This document shows positions 32,601 to 46,599 of a stretch of 64,000 nt of DNA, piece by piece. Under the pieces are notes generated by a model, which saw only the letters and a program-made list of their open reading frames with translations, was not told the origin of the DNA and ran no database searches. The stretch covers positions 3,775,538 through 3,839,537 of the forward strand of contig NC_087084.1 of NCBI RefSeq assembly GCF_026151205.1. Direction: 5' to 3'. Made by a program: the position numbers and the translations under genes. The DNA is from Bolinopsis microptera. Its lineage: Eukaryota; Ctenophora; Tentaculata; Lobata; Bolinopsidae. How positions within the stretch are numbered: position 1 is the first letter of the stretch; the number at the start of each line of letters is the position of its first letter.

Positions 32601-34213
32601 TATGAAAACAAACCTACTTAAATCAGAAGTATTTGGGAAAATTTCAAATTTGTACGTAGTGGGTTCTACAGGGTGGCCTCCTTGCGGCGCGCATCAGACG
32701 AGTGGGCTTTTCAACAGCCTCATAAGGCCAATATCATAGCACAAATATGTGAGTAAGACCTTAATTATCAGCTATGAACCCCTCACTAGAGTAGTAACCG
32801 TATCTAAAAAACAAGGAATGTAATCCGTCAAAGCTCAAATTTTTTACTCTTCTCATGCAGTAGTTTACTATGAATTTACTATCTAATTATCGTTGATCGT
32901 AGCTGCATTACAACAGTAGAAAGTAACCAAGGAAGACTGCTGATTTAACGAAGCAATTTCAACGTGAACAGTTCCAAAATACATAATCATGCGAGATAGT
33001 TCAACTTGAACCTTATGTTTTTACAGTCTAAAATCACAATAAAATCACGTGAACTGCAAATCACAAAATCAAAACACATCAATCTGATAGTCCCCGTTAC
33101 AGAACGCTTTCGGACAACCCAACGCTTAAAAAATAAATATTTATCCCTTCTTGTGACCACCGATGTCCCTAACTCTCCTAGTCCGGAGGAGCATCGTAGC
33201 GACCATGGTTTCCGTTCTTATGTTCTTCCCACTCGGCTTCGTAAGATCGAATTGCTGGAATCATCTACAGAAAGACTTTGACGATCTCAGGGCCGTGGTA
33301 CATTGTGGATGTCGGAGTATAAATCATCGAAAAGTTGAGACATTCCACTCGGTCTGTTTTAAAATACAATTATTTCCCTTTAGCAGCATCAGATTTATCT
33401 ATGTTGGGTTTGATAGACTAGAGAAGGCGATTTGAATATTCATTGATAGTATAAGCATAGTCAGCATAATGATAATTTATATACCTTTTTATGGTACCTC
33501 GAAGTCTCCGATATCTGTCATTCAGTAATCATCACTCAAAATCTACTTATTAAATTTATTAACTAACAAGTTTAATGTATTACCGTCCTAGAAGGTTTCC
33601 TGAGAATTTGAAGTCTCTGAAGGTGCTGGCATGTCTACAAAGCTCTTCGATTGAGGAGTTTTGGACCCCTCGGCGGTCCAAATGAAATTATAATGCTGTG
33701 GGGCATTTTTCAACCTCTACGAGGTAAACGCCCTCGCAGCAATAACCTGTAGAGAATGAACATGTCATCAATGTGAAGTTCAAAGAATAAAAAATCAGAG
33801 TGGCCGATTTCAACGGGCAGAAATTCTAATATCATGGCCATGGGGAATGGACTATTTTTTGTCGAATTTGCAAACCAAACTGGCAAACTATTGTTGTTTT
33901 TCGTCACTATTCTAAATAAATGAATGCAAACGTTCGGCCGAACATTTACATGAAAGAAACTTACCGTTTCTTTCGTTATTAATGTCAGACATGGCCGTCT
34001 TGGTTTCCGCACCTATATCTTCTATCAGATTAAAGTTGAACCCACACTTTTACTGCTCGTGGGAAGGAGGAAAGCAAACGGAGAACCATTTCATGAGCAT
34101 CTCGTGAAGTACCATCATCAAGTCGATTCTGATATCAGCAGCTGCAAAAAATTCGCGTCCTATTACTAAAATGCTAGCTTTTTCGAACTCGTATTTGGAA
34201 TAACCACTTCTAG
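32601..34213. other. Low-evidence region, possible gene debris
   Basis: A plus-strand frame starting ATG at 33163 has a signal-peptide-like start (a hydrophobic VSVLMFFPLGFV stretch, then NCWN and CGC) but no exon borders I trust. A possible 31-codon terminal exon lies at 33592-33685 (acceptor TACCGTCCTAG, frame RFPENLKSLKVLAC..., TGA). A minus-strand 100-codon frame at 33710-34012 is unrecognised. None can be joined into a gene. Confidence 0.2.
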
Positions 34214-35040
<827 letters not shown>

Positions 35041-37059
35041 GAAGAGCAGATTGAAAGTACATTCATTGCAATTTACGCATTTGACTGTGGGAAATGTTCT
35101 TCATCTTAACTGATCATCTGCTAGAACTGTCTCATCTGGATCAACCGAGAGTATCTTCCGCAGGAGTCCTGAGTGGTCTATCGGGACAGCCACGGATCGT
35201 CTCTCCCTACCTGTTGAATTAAAGACAAAGTCAACGACGGATTTCGCATGTTAGTCCTATAACTAAATGTAATCCAAAATAGAGAATAAATAATTTTTAC
35301 ATCTGAAACGATTGTTATGTTCTGAATGGTGATATATAATCATGAACAAAAGTCAGGGATTTTACCTTCTGTTAAGGCTGTTAGAAGACTCTAGCACCCT
35401 CTCCCCTACAAATCGACATATCTCGGTCTGAACTTTAAACCGCTTGCCTCACACCATCTAACACAGTCGACCTGTCCTGTTAATTGTGTGAATCATCAAG
35501 ATACCAAATTTAATCCTTCAATATACAAATAATTTGATTATTAGACAAAACAGATTTAGAGCTCGACGTATCTTCATGGTTTTCCACACTGTGCTGTAAT
35601 CAAACGCATGACAAACCTCTTTGCTACATTACCAATAAAACCCATATTGTTAAGGCGAGTCGAATGATTACCTGAGTTGATCGCGTCCATGAAAGGGTTA
35701 AACTGCTTCTGTCCAGCATGTTAATGTCCGGTCCATGCATCCAGCATTGCCTCGCCTCCGTCCACTCTCCCTGCGTGCATGGCCATGAAAGCTCGAAGCT
35801 CCCCTCTAAGCTCTTTGACGATCCGACGAAGGATCCCAGATTCCTTCTTTTCTTTTGAAGTTGCTTCAATTCTTCCTGGATATGCGGATTACCAATTATA
35901 TTCTTCCTTACAGGGCGCGTGAACAATCAGCATGAAATATCAATTAATCAATCTTGTTTTTTGAGTAGAAAGTCCCCAATGTGTACATTGGATGTTTAAT
36001 TGGAAAAAGACATAGCTTACAAAATACCTTTCATGGCCTTTTGGAGGACAGGATGAATTATCCTTCGTGCCATTACAAACAACACCATAACTATCGCGGA
36101 ACAGCAAAAATTAGAATATTCGGACATATTCTAAAAATTGGAAAAGTATTAATCAAAGGTGTGGGTGTGGGGGGGGGGGTGGGTTGCCAAACAACAGAGA
36201 GGCGATTTGAACGGGTAGGCAATTTCATAAATTCCATTAACGCGATATTAAGGAAGATTGGAACAGGCTAAAATCTACAATGTAGCGAATTGATTAACTG
36301 GCTAAATCGCTGCAATTAAACATAAAAGTATTGCTTAACTATGGATATTCCTATGTATCTAGGCAGAGGAACCGGCCACAGCCAGATTGCGTTGTCTCGT
36401 GACTAAGTTTCACGAAGTAGTAAAATTGACCTTATTTAATTTTTAATAAAGGATGCACATTCAAGCAATAAATCGATCAGCGGCTCAAAAATGATATTTG
36501 CATTAAGGAGGGCCCAGTGCATGACAAGTAAGTCTGTTAAGGCATCTGTTAGTTCTGAATTACTGAGTCTTGAACAAAGATAAGTTGATTTCGAGACAGT
36601 GCACACGGATAAAGTATCAAGTTGAAAATGATAAGACTTAAGTTATGGTCCAGTCACCCCCCCCCCCCCCCCACCCCCCCCCCCAACAGAAGGCAGCTGT
36701 ACCAGAAACAGTTCATTGGATAGGGGAGTAGGGTATTATGACGGAGTGAAGTTTATATAGCATGCAAAACAAAAACAACAACTGACAGCACTGAGCAAGT
36801 GGACCTGGAAATTGAGGAAGGAAATAACTGTGGTTTGTCACCCATTCCGAGCTATCAGATTTCCTCCCCACGAGAACGATCAGGCACTCAGGATTTCCCA
36901 CCGAGAACGCTCACCATCCGATGCGCGCACTTTTGTCAACGTGACGGCACGTGACGTTTCAAATCGTTGTCACGTGGTACAGAAAAGGGAGGTTCCTAGA
37001 GCGTTTGATCCTCGACAAGATGGAGTTTCTCACGGTTTTATATCAATAACTATCGCTAT
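35041..37059. other. No clear gene; G and C homopolymers
   Basis: A minus-strand stretch at about 35675-35900 has an acceptor-like ATATCCAG and a CTCAG/GTAATC donor with a continuous frame (NPHIQEELKQLQKKRRN...). It could be an exon but is unrecognised. Poly(G) at about 36168-36180 (GGGGGGGGGGTGGG) and a C-rich run with one A break at 36656-36684. Confidence 0.3.
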
Positions 37060-37440
37060 TTTATAGTAGAGGTTGAAACTTTCACCAAATGTTTCCCTAG
37101 ACATTTCTGCATGGTAACTGTTTCATTAGAATTTTAATTTATGGACCCAATTTTGTGTCAACAACACCTTCCGGAACTAGACGAACGGTCGCTAGACGTG
37201 GTTATTGTATTTGTCAACTTCTATTGCACACTGATCTAGCTACATTTTTAGTACAAAGATAAAACTTTACACCAGGGTGAAATCTGAGACGTTTTCCTCT
37301 TTTAGAAGATCACCTCACATTCTTGTATCATGACATTGAGTAGTAACGAATCAAAACGTCAAGATGAACAGGCTACAAATACCGCTGAATAAAAGTCCAC
37401 CCCATGGATTCACCCCACGCTCGTAGGGTATTACGGTGTA
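37060..37440 (-). repeat. Dispersed repeat, right member of an inverted pair
   Basis: See 32222-32600. The two copies face each other across about 4.5 kb. The outer end reads CTCGTAGGGTATTACGG. Confidence 0.75.
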
Positions 37441-40400
37441 GTGCTGTATTTATTATAGTTTGTGGCAACAGATTAATCGTACGAAATACCGTTTAACATA
37501 TTGTAAATGCCTCAAAATCAACTAACCAGGGAGACCCTATATCCTGATGCCACTGAACGAACAGCACTGTTGTCCCAAGTAGGTACAGCACTGTTGCAGA
37601 CGACCAATTAGCTTTCACGAATGTTGGGAACAGAGGCGGTCATGTGATCAAAACGAGAGTTCGTGATTCCTGTGGAACATAAAAATAGTAATTATATGTG
37701 GTTAGAGGGACTAAGAGATTTAATAACAATGTAAGATTTTTTGAGTACTTACTTTAAACAATCGCATTACAGACTAAAGGTGTAAAACAAACATCACATT
37801 CTTAACCTAGTCATATTTCTTAAACCGTAATAAATAAAAAAACTCTTCGAAAATTCATTATTATAAATAAACCAACAATTTTCCAACCTGCGATCACAAT
37901 CTTAATATGAAGAGGTAGTTGTCCAGCCAAACTGCAAAATGTTCAACCTCCTTCACACATCCGACGTCTCTGACTTACATGACTATTAAAATTACAAACA
38001 ACCATCTATATACATTAGGAGCAATCTTCGTAACATCGTAATAAGACAGAAATCTTAAAAATTCCGGGGGTTTAAGCACTTTCCATAAAAGTCAACATAA
38101 CAATATAAAATATAATAATTATTATACGGGTTAAAACCTGTGTAAAGTCGCCGCCATGTATCAGAACACTCCATCAGGAACTTGAAAGTTATACCTATCC
38201 TTTGTTGTGAGTAACAGATGTACACACAAATCTTACTTTCGTGGCAGGATCGTAAGTGGAATCGTCAGAAAGTGAATGTATATCTCGTCATGTCTGTTTC
38301 TGTAAGATCAGATTATCTTGCTTTATTACCATATTATACATAAAATAGGAATATTTTATGCTTGAATTTAATTTTTAACATACCGGTAACACATCATCTG
38401 TTATCAAATCGAAGTTTAAAAGACGGAAATCATTCACTTAATTTTCTCCATAAGTCACCAGAAATTAATTAAGTAACCCCCCCTCCTAATAGAACCTAGT
38501 AGGAGAATCTGCGTGTATACGTCGTAACACTCGCTCCAAAAAGTCTCAAAACTTCAGAGAAAATGCACCCTGTCCAATTCCTTCAATTTGGTAACCCACT
38601 GTATCGTCATGCACTGAACATACGAATTTCCCCTTTCAATCATGAAGCAGGAATGATATACGACTGTTCATCAACTTTAAAATATGTAAGGGAGTCTGTT
38701 TGTGTTTATCTTATGATATAAATTCAGATGTTATTCTGGAATAATCTGACCTTGAAATTTTACGTTTTTTCATAGCACAATCCCGACATTTAGTCGATAT
38801 TTGACTATTCGAAAAATAAAAAATAGTGATATCATTATTTGAGTAACATTATTTAATCATTACAAAAATCAAATTAAATACAAGAAATTTCATACAGAAA
38901 TAAAACTTTCGGAATTATCGTTATCTAATAACATACAATAAGATAATTAATAACTTAAATCTTAATCAACATTCAACTCTAATTAATTAGTATATATTCC
39001 AATCTAAAATAAAGCCAAAAACGTCCTAATGCTCAATTAAAAAATTGTGAACAGATCTTTATTCAGATAATACAATAATCCGGATTTTGGGAAGCGCCCA
39101 GGTTAGGATTGTGATTCCCCAATCAAGAGACACGCCTTATATTTGACATAGCCTTTTCAAGACACCACCTGAAAAATCATCTAAGTCCTTGAAGCGATCT
39201 CTCTTGTACTTGTATGAGAAGAGTTCATAAATCCTTTTGAGGTCTTCATTTCGAATATAACAGATGTATCACAACTTTGGATATTGATAACTTACGCAAT
39301 TACTTATCCGAACTGCAAAGCAGAGTGTTCCTGAAACCATCTTCACATTCAAATTTACCAAATCAGGTTGTGTACGTTTACAATGACGAGTTCGGGCATT
39401 CCACCTGCCACCCAGAGGAGCACGAACAAAACCTGTGCTGTATCAAGTTTTTCCCTACAGTGGAATTTTGTTTTAAAAAAGTTTGATCTTAAGAAAGTGT
39501 TTCTGTGAGCCTAGGCTAAATGAACCCAGAGACTCCCTATCAAGAGATGGTAGGAGAGAAAGTATAGAAAGCATTTTATCCAACTACCACCAGGAGATAA
39601 GCTTCGCCAATTGGCGAATCAAATGCTCCCAGTTCAGGGTCCCAAGTTTAGTTTTCAATTTACAGCAGAGACAAGATATGGATACTGACCGTACGCCCAC
39701 AAATAATTTTTATCCTTGCCTATCAGTCCCCTGTTTCAGCTATTTTTTATTTGCATCACACCTGATGGGTCCCGTTCTCTGCCAGATACCAATCATTTTC
39801 CTGTGGATTACCAGATCATAATACATCATCTTGGATCTTTGAACATTTGAATTTTTGAGAATGATCTAACACATAACTTCGTGCACTACAACTAAACCAC
39901 ACGCTGTCATCAAAAATAAGACATCGAAAATACTTGACACTAAGCAAATTGACATAGATCGTTTGCGTGCAGATTTTTTTAGCGATTCGCGTACCAACAA
40001 TTCGTACGGTAATTTTCAAGTAATGTCAAGACCATGATGGCCATGATGAACGAACAGTGGTGTACATGATATTAAAACGTGATATCAACAATCCGCAAAT
40101 TACCTCATAATTTTACGCCTATTTAACAAAACGAATTATAGATACCAATTCCGTGTGTTATACAAAATTATTATATATATATAATAATATATACAAAGCA
40201 TTACAATGTATTTGCTATAAATAGTACACGTTATCAAAATAAACACAATTACGCAATATCAGGCTAATAACATACTGAAACAATATTCTGTTACACTGCA
40301 TAAACAACTAACATATAGTTTAAACCATAGGTGCATATTCATAGGGGTCAACTTAGAATTGGGGTTCATACTAGGGATGGTCACTGCGTCAGGTTTATTC

Positions 40401-43400
40401 AGGTTAAGTCCAACCAAATATTAAACCTATTTTTACCTATATCTATAAGATCACACGATTGCAGAAATATGCAAACGTTCGATTTCTTGTCTATTCATCA
40501 CTGCTGAAAAAATTACCAAGTTTACTATAAAAAGCTCTAGTAATTAAATGAACAGCTATTCAAACGTGAATTTTTCAAACGGTGAAATGTCCCTATTCAT
40601 TGGGTGAGCTGATCCTGCAAATACATTCAATATGATGATGGAGGAGGCTCCCAAATCAATAGTCCTCGTTATTCTTCTCAGGAAGATCGAAAACATAAGC
40701 AGGTTGTTTGCTTGAAGAAATATCACAGATAGCAAGCATTAATGTAAGTTGTAGTTGTATCGTGTAAACTCCATTACCTGAAGTGGTAATATTTCATTTT
40801 TCCATTAATTTAGAACCTAGCCTTTCATCTACAGCCAGCTCTAGCCACTATGAGAAATGTGAACAAAACATACAACAAACATCGACCACATATTTTACAT
40901 TTTTACCCGTTTTAGAAAGTAGTAAAAACACAAACCTATTAAAACCTGGGACGAGCTAAACTGGTGCCATTGTATCGTTTTCACGATTTATTACTTAAAG
41001 TCAATTTTATAAGCTAACATGTTATTTAAATCAAAACAATAAGTTCCTACCTTATGGATATACCAAAGCAATGAAAGAGGGTTTGGATTCTATTTTGAAT
41101 TAGATCAGAGTAAATCAATCCAACACAACCTGCATAATCGCCATCTTGTTAAGTCTCAAACTGATACAGGCGGTTTCCATGAGTCAGCAAATTATCGGTT
41201 ACTTGGAATCTGGGTGGACAAATTAAGATATGAATCATTTTGTTATTTCATAATATATTATTGTTCATTCGGTCATCGTCGAATTTTCTTTGAAACAAAA
41301 TGAGAATTGTGTAACAATTTGGAAGTTTTATTGATTAAACAAATTTGCTTTATTATCATCATTATTTTAGCTAACGGTTCGTTAGTTTTTCATTATATTC
41401 TATAAAAACTGTGTATTTTTCAACCATATAATTCACGAAAGATGTTTGTTTAACCATATCCCATTTATTCTGTATTACTTTTTCCTCTTTGCTACGGAAA
41501 ACCTCTAATGTACTGGAGTCCAAAATGTTTGTATAATGTAACTAATGAGAATGCTATTATAATGAATAATGAAATATCTAAACTGTGGCCCCTGTATTAA
41601 ATTAATTATCTCATTGGTTGTTAATAATCAGGCATTCTGATTTCCATGCATGAAAGTATTATATTTTAAGCAAAAATGACAATTAAATAGATCTTGAACA
41701 CAAAGTAACAGGATGTGCCAAATAATTAAGAAAACAAAATTTTAAATAATGGTACAAAAACATGGTAATGCAATTTTGAGTTTAGCAAACTTACAGGTGA
41801 TCCAAAAATTGTAATAACCAAGCACAATTAATACTTTCTTCTTCAATTGTAAGTATAATTGGAAAACCTCTCCAATAACTCTCCCTGTCAGAGCACCAAA
41901 CTGTAATGCAAGAAGTTACATTTTTAACTACCTTAAATATTCATTGAATACATTATCCTTCATCTCGAGCCCTATAATATCATAAAAGTATAGACTTAAA
42001 TCAAACTAATCTTGATACAAAAGAAAAGTAAAAATCAAAGCAAACTCAAAGTCAAACATACAACATTAAAAGAATGTATTAAAAGGGCGAAGTTCCTAAT
42101 AACCCTATCAAGGTTCCCTGCAATCACAATCTTCTTATGATGATGCAATGCTCTATCCACCCATTAAATGAAACAAATTCCATTTTAAAGCTTCTTATAT
42201 GTATCATCTCCACAATGCAACAAACGTCCCCATCAGTTATAATCATCCTAAACAGATATGTAAATAGAGACTCACTTAACAGTTACATGATCAACTCCAT
42301 ATCCATTGAACATTTCAGAAAACAAATTTATAATAAAAACAAAATTTAAAATAAAAATATATCATAATAAATAAAGTAAAAATTGATTTATACAAACTTA
42401 ATTTCAGGACCAGCACAGCCAAATGCCTTGAACATGCTCTGCCCGCCAAAAGAACCACAAGACGGGTCAAAATCGAAGTAGCATGTTATTTGCAAATTTG
42501 TGACAGGAATTAAAAGTGTATCAATCAAGAGATCAGTTCAATCTTAAAAAGATGACTGTGGTTAGGAAAATTTTCAGTCACATGCTCTGTTTACTTTTAG
42601 AAGTTGACTGATATCTACAAATAAGCAAACGAAAAAAATGCTGGAAAAAACCCTCACTTGATAAGAAGGCGTCTGTAATCAGATGAATGTGCATTTATTC
42701 AGTATCTACAAATTTTCAAGCAAACTGAAATCCATGGTTTATAAACCACGTAAAACTAACTCAATATGTAATTCTCACTCGAAAGAGTTCGATTAATAGT
42801 ATCAGAAATAACCACAAGCGTTTGAATCCTCTCTTTTTGGTTCCAGACCTATAAATTGAGTCACCAGTCATAAAATGCATGTTACATCCCAGCCTATTGT
42901 AAAGAACACTGTTATGAAAGATAATGCATAATGGTAACAGGTCGTGAAATTCTGTTGTGATTACTAAATTAGTTAATCAATAACGTGGATGATATATTTT
43001 AATTCGATAAAATACATTGCAATTGAAACACATACCTTGATACAAGCGGTGATCAATTTTTTTTTATAGAGTTTAGTGGATCCTAGTTGATAGAATTTTT
43101 ACAAACTCATCAGGAGCATTTGATAGGGATATTGTAGGTAGACATATTTGCACCACGTTTGTAACATTTTTATGGCAAGGGCAAAATGTTCTCCCATTGG
43201 TTTAAAAAATAAACAAATTCATTACCTACAGGCAGGTGGCCACAAATAAAACTCCAAAAAACGTCATAAAACCCTGAATGAACTTGCATGAATATTACGA
43301 AGGGAAAAAAATAACTCAATTGCAAAAAATGTAAGCCCACAGACGATCCTCAAAAGCAATTCTTGAAAAAAATTTGTCATTCTACTATTGTAACTATCAG

Positions 43401-43857
43401 ACCAAAAGCGAAGAGGAAAGCTAGCGTAGCCCAATAACTACCTGGGGATTGATTGAGTGAACTGAAGTTCACATATTTTCTTCTCCATGTCACACAAGGA
43501 AAACAAAATTTTTTAAAAAAACAGAACTTTAATTTTATGCCCATTACAATGAATAATAATAAAATAATAAATAAATAAATAAACATCCGATAATGAAACT
43601 TGTTAGAAACAGTATAGCCCAAAATGCTCACAAACAAAAAAAACAAGAACATGCAAGTTCAATGTCATAAGGTTGAACCAACGCAAACAAACAAAAGCCA
43701 TACTGATCTATCTTACAAGCCTAGTGACTCAATCAAACAAAACATCAATCACGGTTTTCATGGCTATGAGAAAGGAGATGACTAAACAGAAAAAGTGCCC
43801 CAATTGAATAAGGACCTCTTAGCAGAAAGTATATGACATATTTGCAAACTAAGTGTT
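37441..43857. other. Long stretch without recognisable genes
   Basis: 6.4 kb of AT-rich sequence. Frames of 60-112 codons (for example plus 39277-39486 and 39483-39821) lack splice signals and known motifs. ATATAT runs occur at about 40170. No transposon ends, long inverted repeats or tandem arrays were noticed. Confidence 0.4.
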
Positions 43858-43992
43858 TGTAGCGCGATGCACAACTATACGGCCGCGCCGCGCATCCACT
43901 AATGTCTTCTCGCAACCACATCTCTTCGCTAGTCGGCTAGATGCACCACTGGGCCTCCGCCGAGCTGTGAAGGATTGACATACGTGAATCAA
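43858..43992 (+). repeat. Diverged copy of the 9280-9583 repeat family
   Basis: TTTGTAGCGCGATGCACAAC, CGCGCATCCACTAATG, CTTCTCGCAACCACA, GATGCACCACTGGGCC and GAAGGATTGACATACGTGAATC follow the order of 9440-9560. Confidence 0.7.
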
Positions 43993-45822
43993 ACAAATGT
44001 AGGATGCATGACAATGTTGATGTAGCTATGAACCCACACACGGCTACCTTTATCTATTTGCAGGCAAGGTAGATTGATGTAGCTACGGTGAAAATATTTC
44101 AGATAACGATTCTCATCATGAAAAAAGACATACAAATAGCTAGGATGGCCCATGTGTCCCAATACACTTGCCACATTGGCATCAATGGACCTTACCGATT
44201 GATAATTGCAAAATATTGTTCACTCGCGCGATTCTTATTAAGTTTAATAACCCTTCAACAATAGATGATAGGTCTTAGCTTTAGAAACAAAATTGTCCAC
44301 ACACACTGTCACACATGTTTCGATAATTTGTTATAAATAATGGTTTATTTTTATTTTTTTACATACTCTTCTTAGAGTGGTGACATGGGTCCATAAATAT
44401 AACAATACAACTGATAAACAAAAAAACAACTGGGGTAGGAAGGTAGCCGTGGTGGTGCGTAACTTTACGTCTGCTCTCGCTCAAGACAGCTGCCTTCTTT
44501 CTCCATTTCACTGTGAACCTAATTTCTAGATTTTTATAAAATACAATGCAAGTGCAGGTTACTAAGTCTTAATCTACTTAACAACTCAATAGCAAGTCCC
44601 AATACCTGGAGTATATTCCTTGATAATAGAGAGAACATTAAGTTTTTTCAAATTGTTTGCTATAATTGATATTAAAAAAAAATTTGTTGTTTTCTTGTAA
44701 AAATTTGTTGTATTTCCTGTTATTATAAAATTACAGGCTAGGTTAGTTTGAGTCCCCCGCTTATATAACCCACAATAAAAGTCAATTAATGGCACTGAGT
44801 CCTTGATCTTGGCCGATGGTGAACTGGCCTTTTGAGCTCCGTCCTTCACCCAGCAGACCTAACTGGCTGGCGATATTACTACAGGTGATTTGCACGCGTC
44901 AACATTCCAATAATGCAATTGCACCACGTACCATGCACGTGATCGATACAGCCAATCAGAGAACAAGAATCCGCAAAGGTAAATCTGCGCACTTTTACCA
45001 GGCCCAAAATATGACTTTTCGCGAATAATTTCAAAATCTAGGTTGTCCCAAATTGTGCTCCTGGGAATAATAATAAGAAAAAATCTATACTGTACATAAT
45101 TTTAAATTATGGCCTTCTTATTGTTGGCATAGTATGTGTCTTAATTTTAAGTGTCCGAATTAAAAATCATCGAGTGACTGCATTGTATAAATTAAGGAGA
45201 GTACCATAAAAACATTAAAACAAAAGGAGGAACAACTATAACATACTTATATAATATCAACATTAGAACAAATACAGTCACATAATTCTCTTCTCCTAAT
45301 TCTCTTTTCTCCTAGCTGGGAGCTAACTTAGTTTTACGGGCGAACAATTTGTGAAAACCAGACTTTTACTAATTCTTTTATTTTCGAAGTTAGGCCCCTA
45401 CCAGTAAGTTCCTGCATCATTCTGTCAACTGAAATTACTATTAAAGTGAAACAAATGTTATTTTTTTTAGTGAAATCAAGATTTTAAAATTTTATCCTTT
45501 ATTTTAACAATCAAAATATAATCAAATTTATTAAGCTCCGTATTGAAAGTTTATAAATTTTTAATATATTCACATTACTCTTATAAAATTCAAATTAATG
45601 TATAAGTCTAATAACCGGCTGCTAGAAGAGCCCAATATCTTGAAAACAGGAAATAAATTTTATATGATTATACTACCAATAAAAATAAATTTAAAAACTA
45701 TCCGTGTTTTTTTAAAAATTAAATTAGAATCTTACCTAAATCTAAAGCCAGCTTTGTATAATTACTATTAGATCATAATATATCGTCAATTCTAAATATT
45801 ACTATGCAACAAATCAATAATC
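43993..45822. other. No recognisable feature
   Basis: AT-rich; GATGTAGCTA occurs twice (44020, 44075). A minus-strand frame of 87 codons at 44586 ends without recognisable motifs. Confidence 0.35.
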
Positions 45823-45824
45823 TA

Positions 45825-46597
45825 CAGGGTGGGCCAAAAGTCAGTGTGCTAACGTTGGTCTTATACCACCGCAGAGTATTATAAATTTTATAGCTTGTGT
45901 CATTCAGAAGGCAAACTGTACATACTTGTACTGAGGATTCCGATTCAAAATTTTAAATTCGAATATATAGACCACGCCCAATCAATATTAAAACACCTAT
46001 ATTGTTTTTCTCTGAAATCCTGAACGCCTCATAATTTATAGAGACGGAATAATATCACATGTTAGCAAATGTCTGACAAAATGAGTGCAAAACGGATTAG
46101 AAATGACGAAGAATAACAGCTTTAGTGTATCACCCGTTAAAAAATTTACTTGTTGGATAATGTTACACCGTGACACGAACCTTAATTGGCACCCTTACCA
46201 ATTCCCATAATGTTAACGGGGTAGTTTAACGGGTCACCTTATCCACGTGATTAGGTTAACCAATCACCATTAACACACGTAATGAGCGAGCTTGTAAGAC
46301 TTCAAAACTCGGTCATCTGAGAAGCAAGAACTCTCATTCTTTCAGGGCTAACGAATTCGAATGGTCCAAACACAATTCAATTAACATTAAGCTTGTATTC
46401 CGATATCCAAACCTATCAAAAAAATGTGAAAAATGAACCTAACCATTTGAAAAAATGAGACGCGAATATTTTCGAGTTGACAAATTCCTCGAACCAGTGT
46501 GGTACTAAGTCATAACCAGAAGGAAGTATTTCAATTGGGCACTCAGTGACTGATCTGAATAGGCCACGTTTGCACACATAACTTTGGCTCCACCCTG
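45825..46597. mobile_element. 773-bp Tc1/mariner-type MITE
   Basis: Left end TA-CAGGGTGGGCCAAAAG, right end CTTTGGCTCCACCCTG-TA: imperfect inverted repeats of about 28 bp, flanked by TA on each side, as expected for Tc1/mariner-class transposition. No transposase frame is present. A partial copy lies at 11533-11830. Confidence 0.82.
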
Positions 46598-46599
46598 TA

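Noticed and set aside
35624-35926. Minus-strand 100-codon frame as a gene
   Set aside because: Two alternative frames look equally protein-like, only one border pair is plausible and no partner exon exists nearby.
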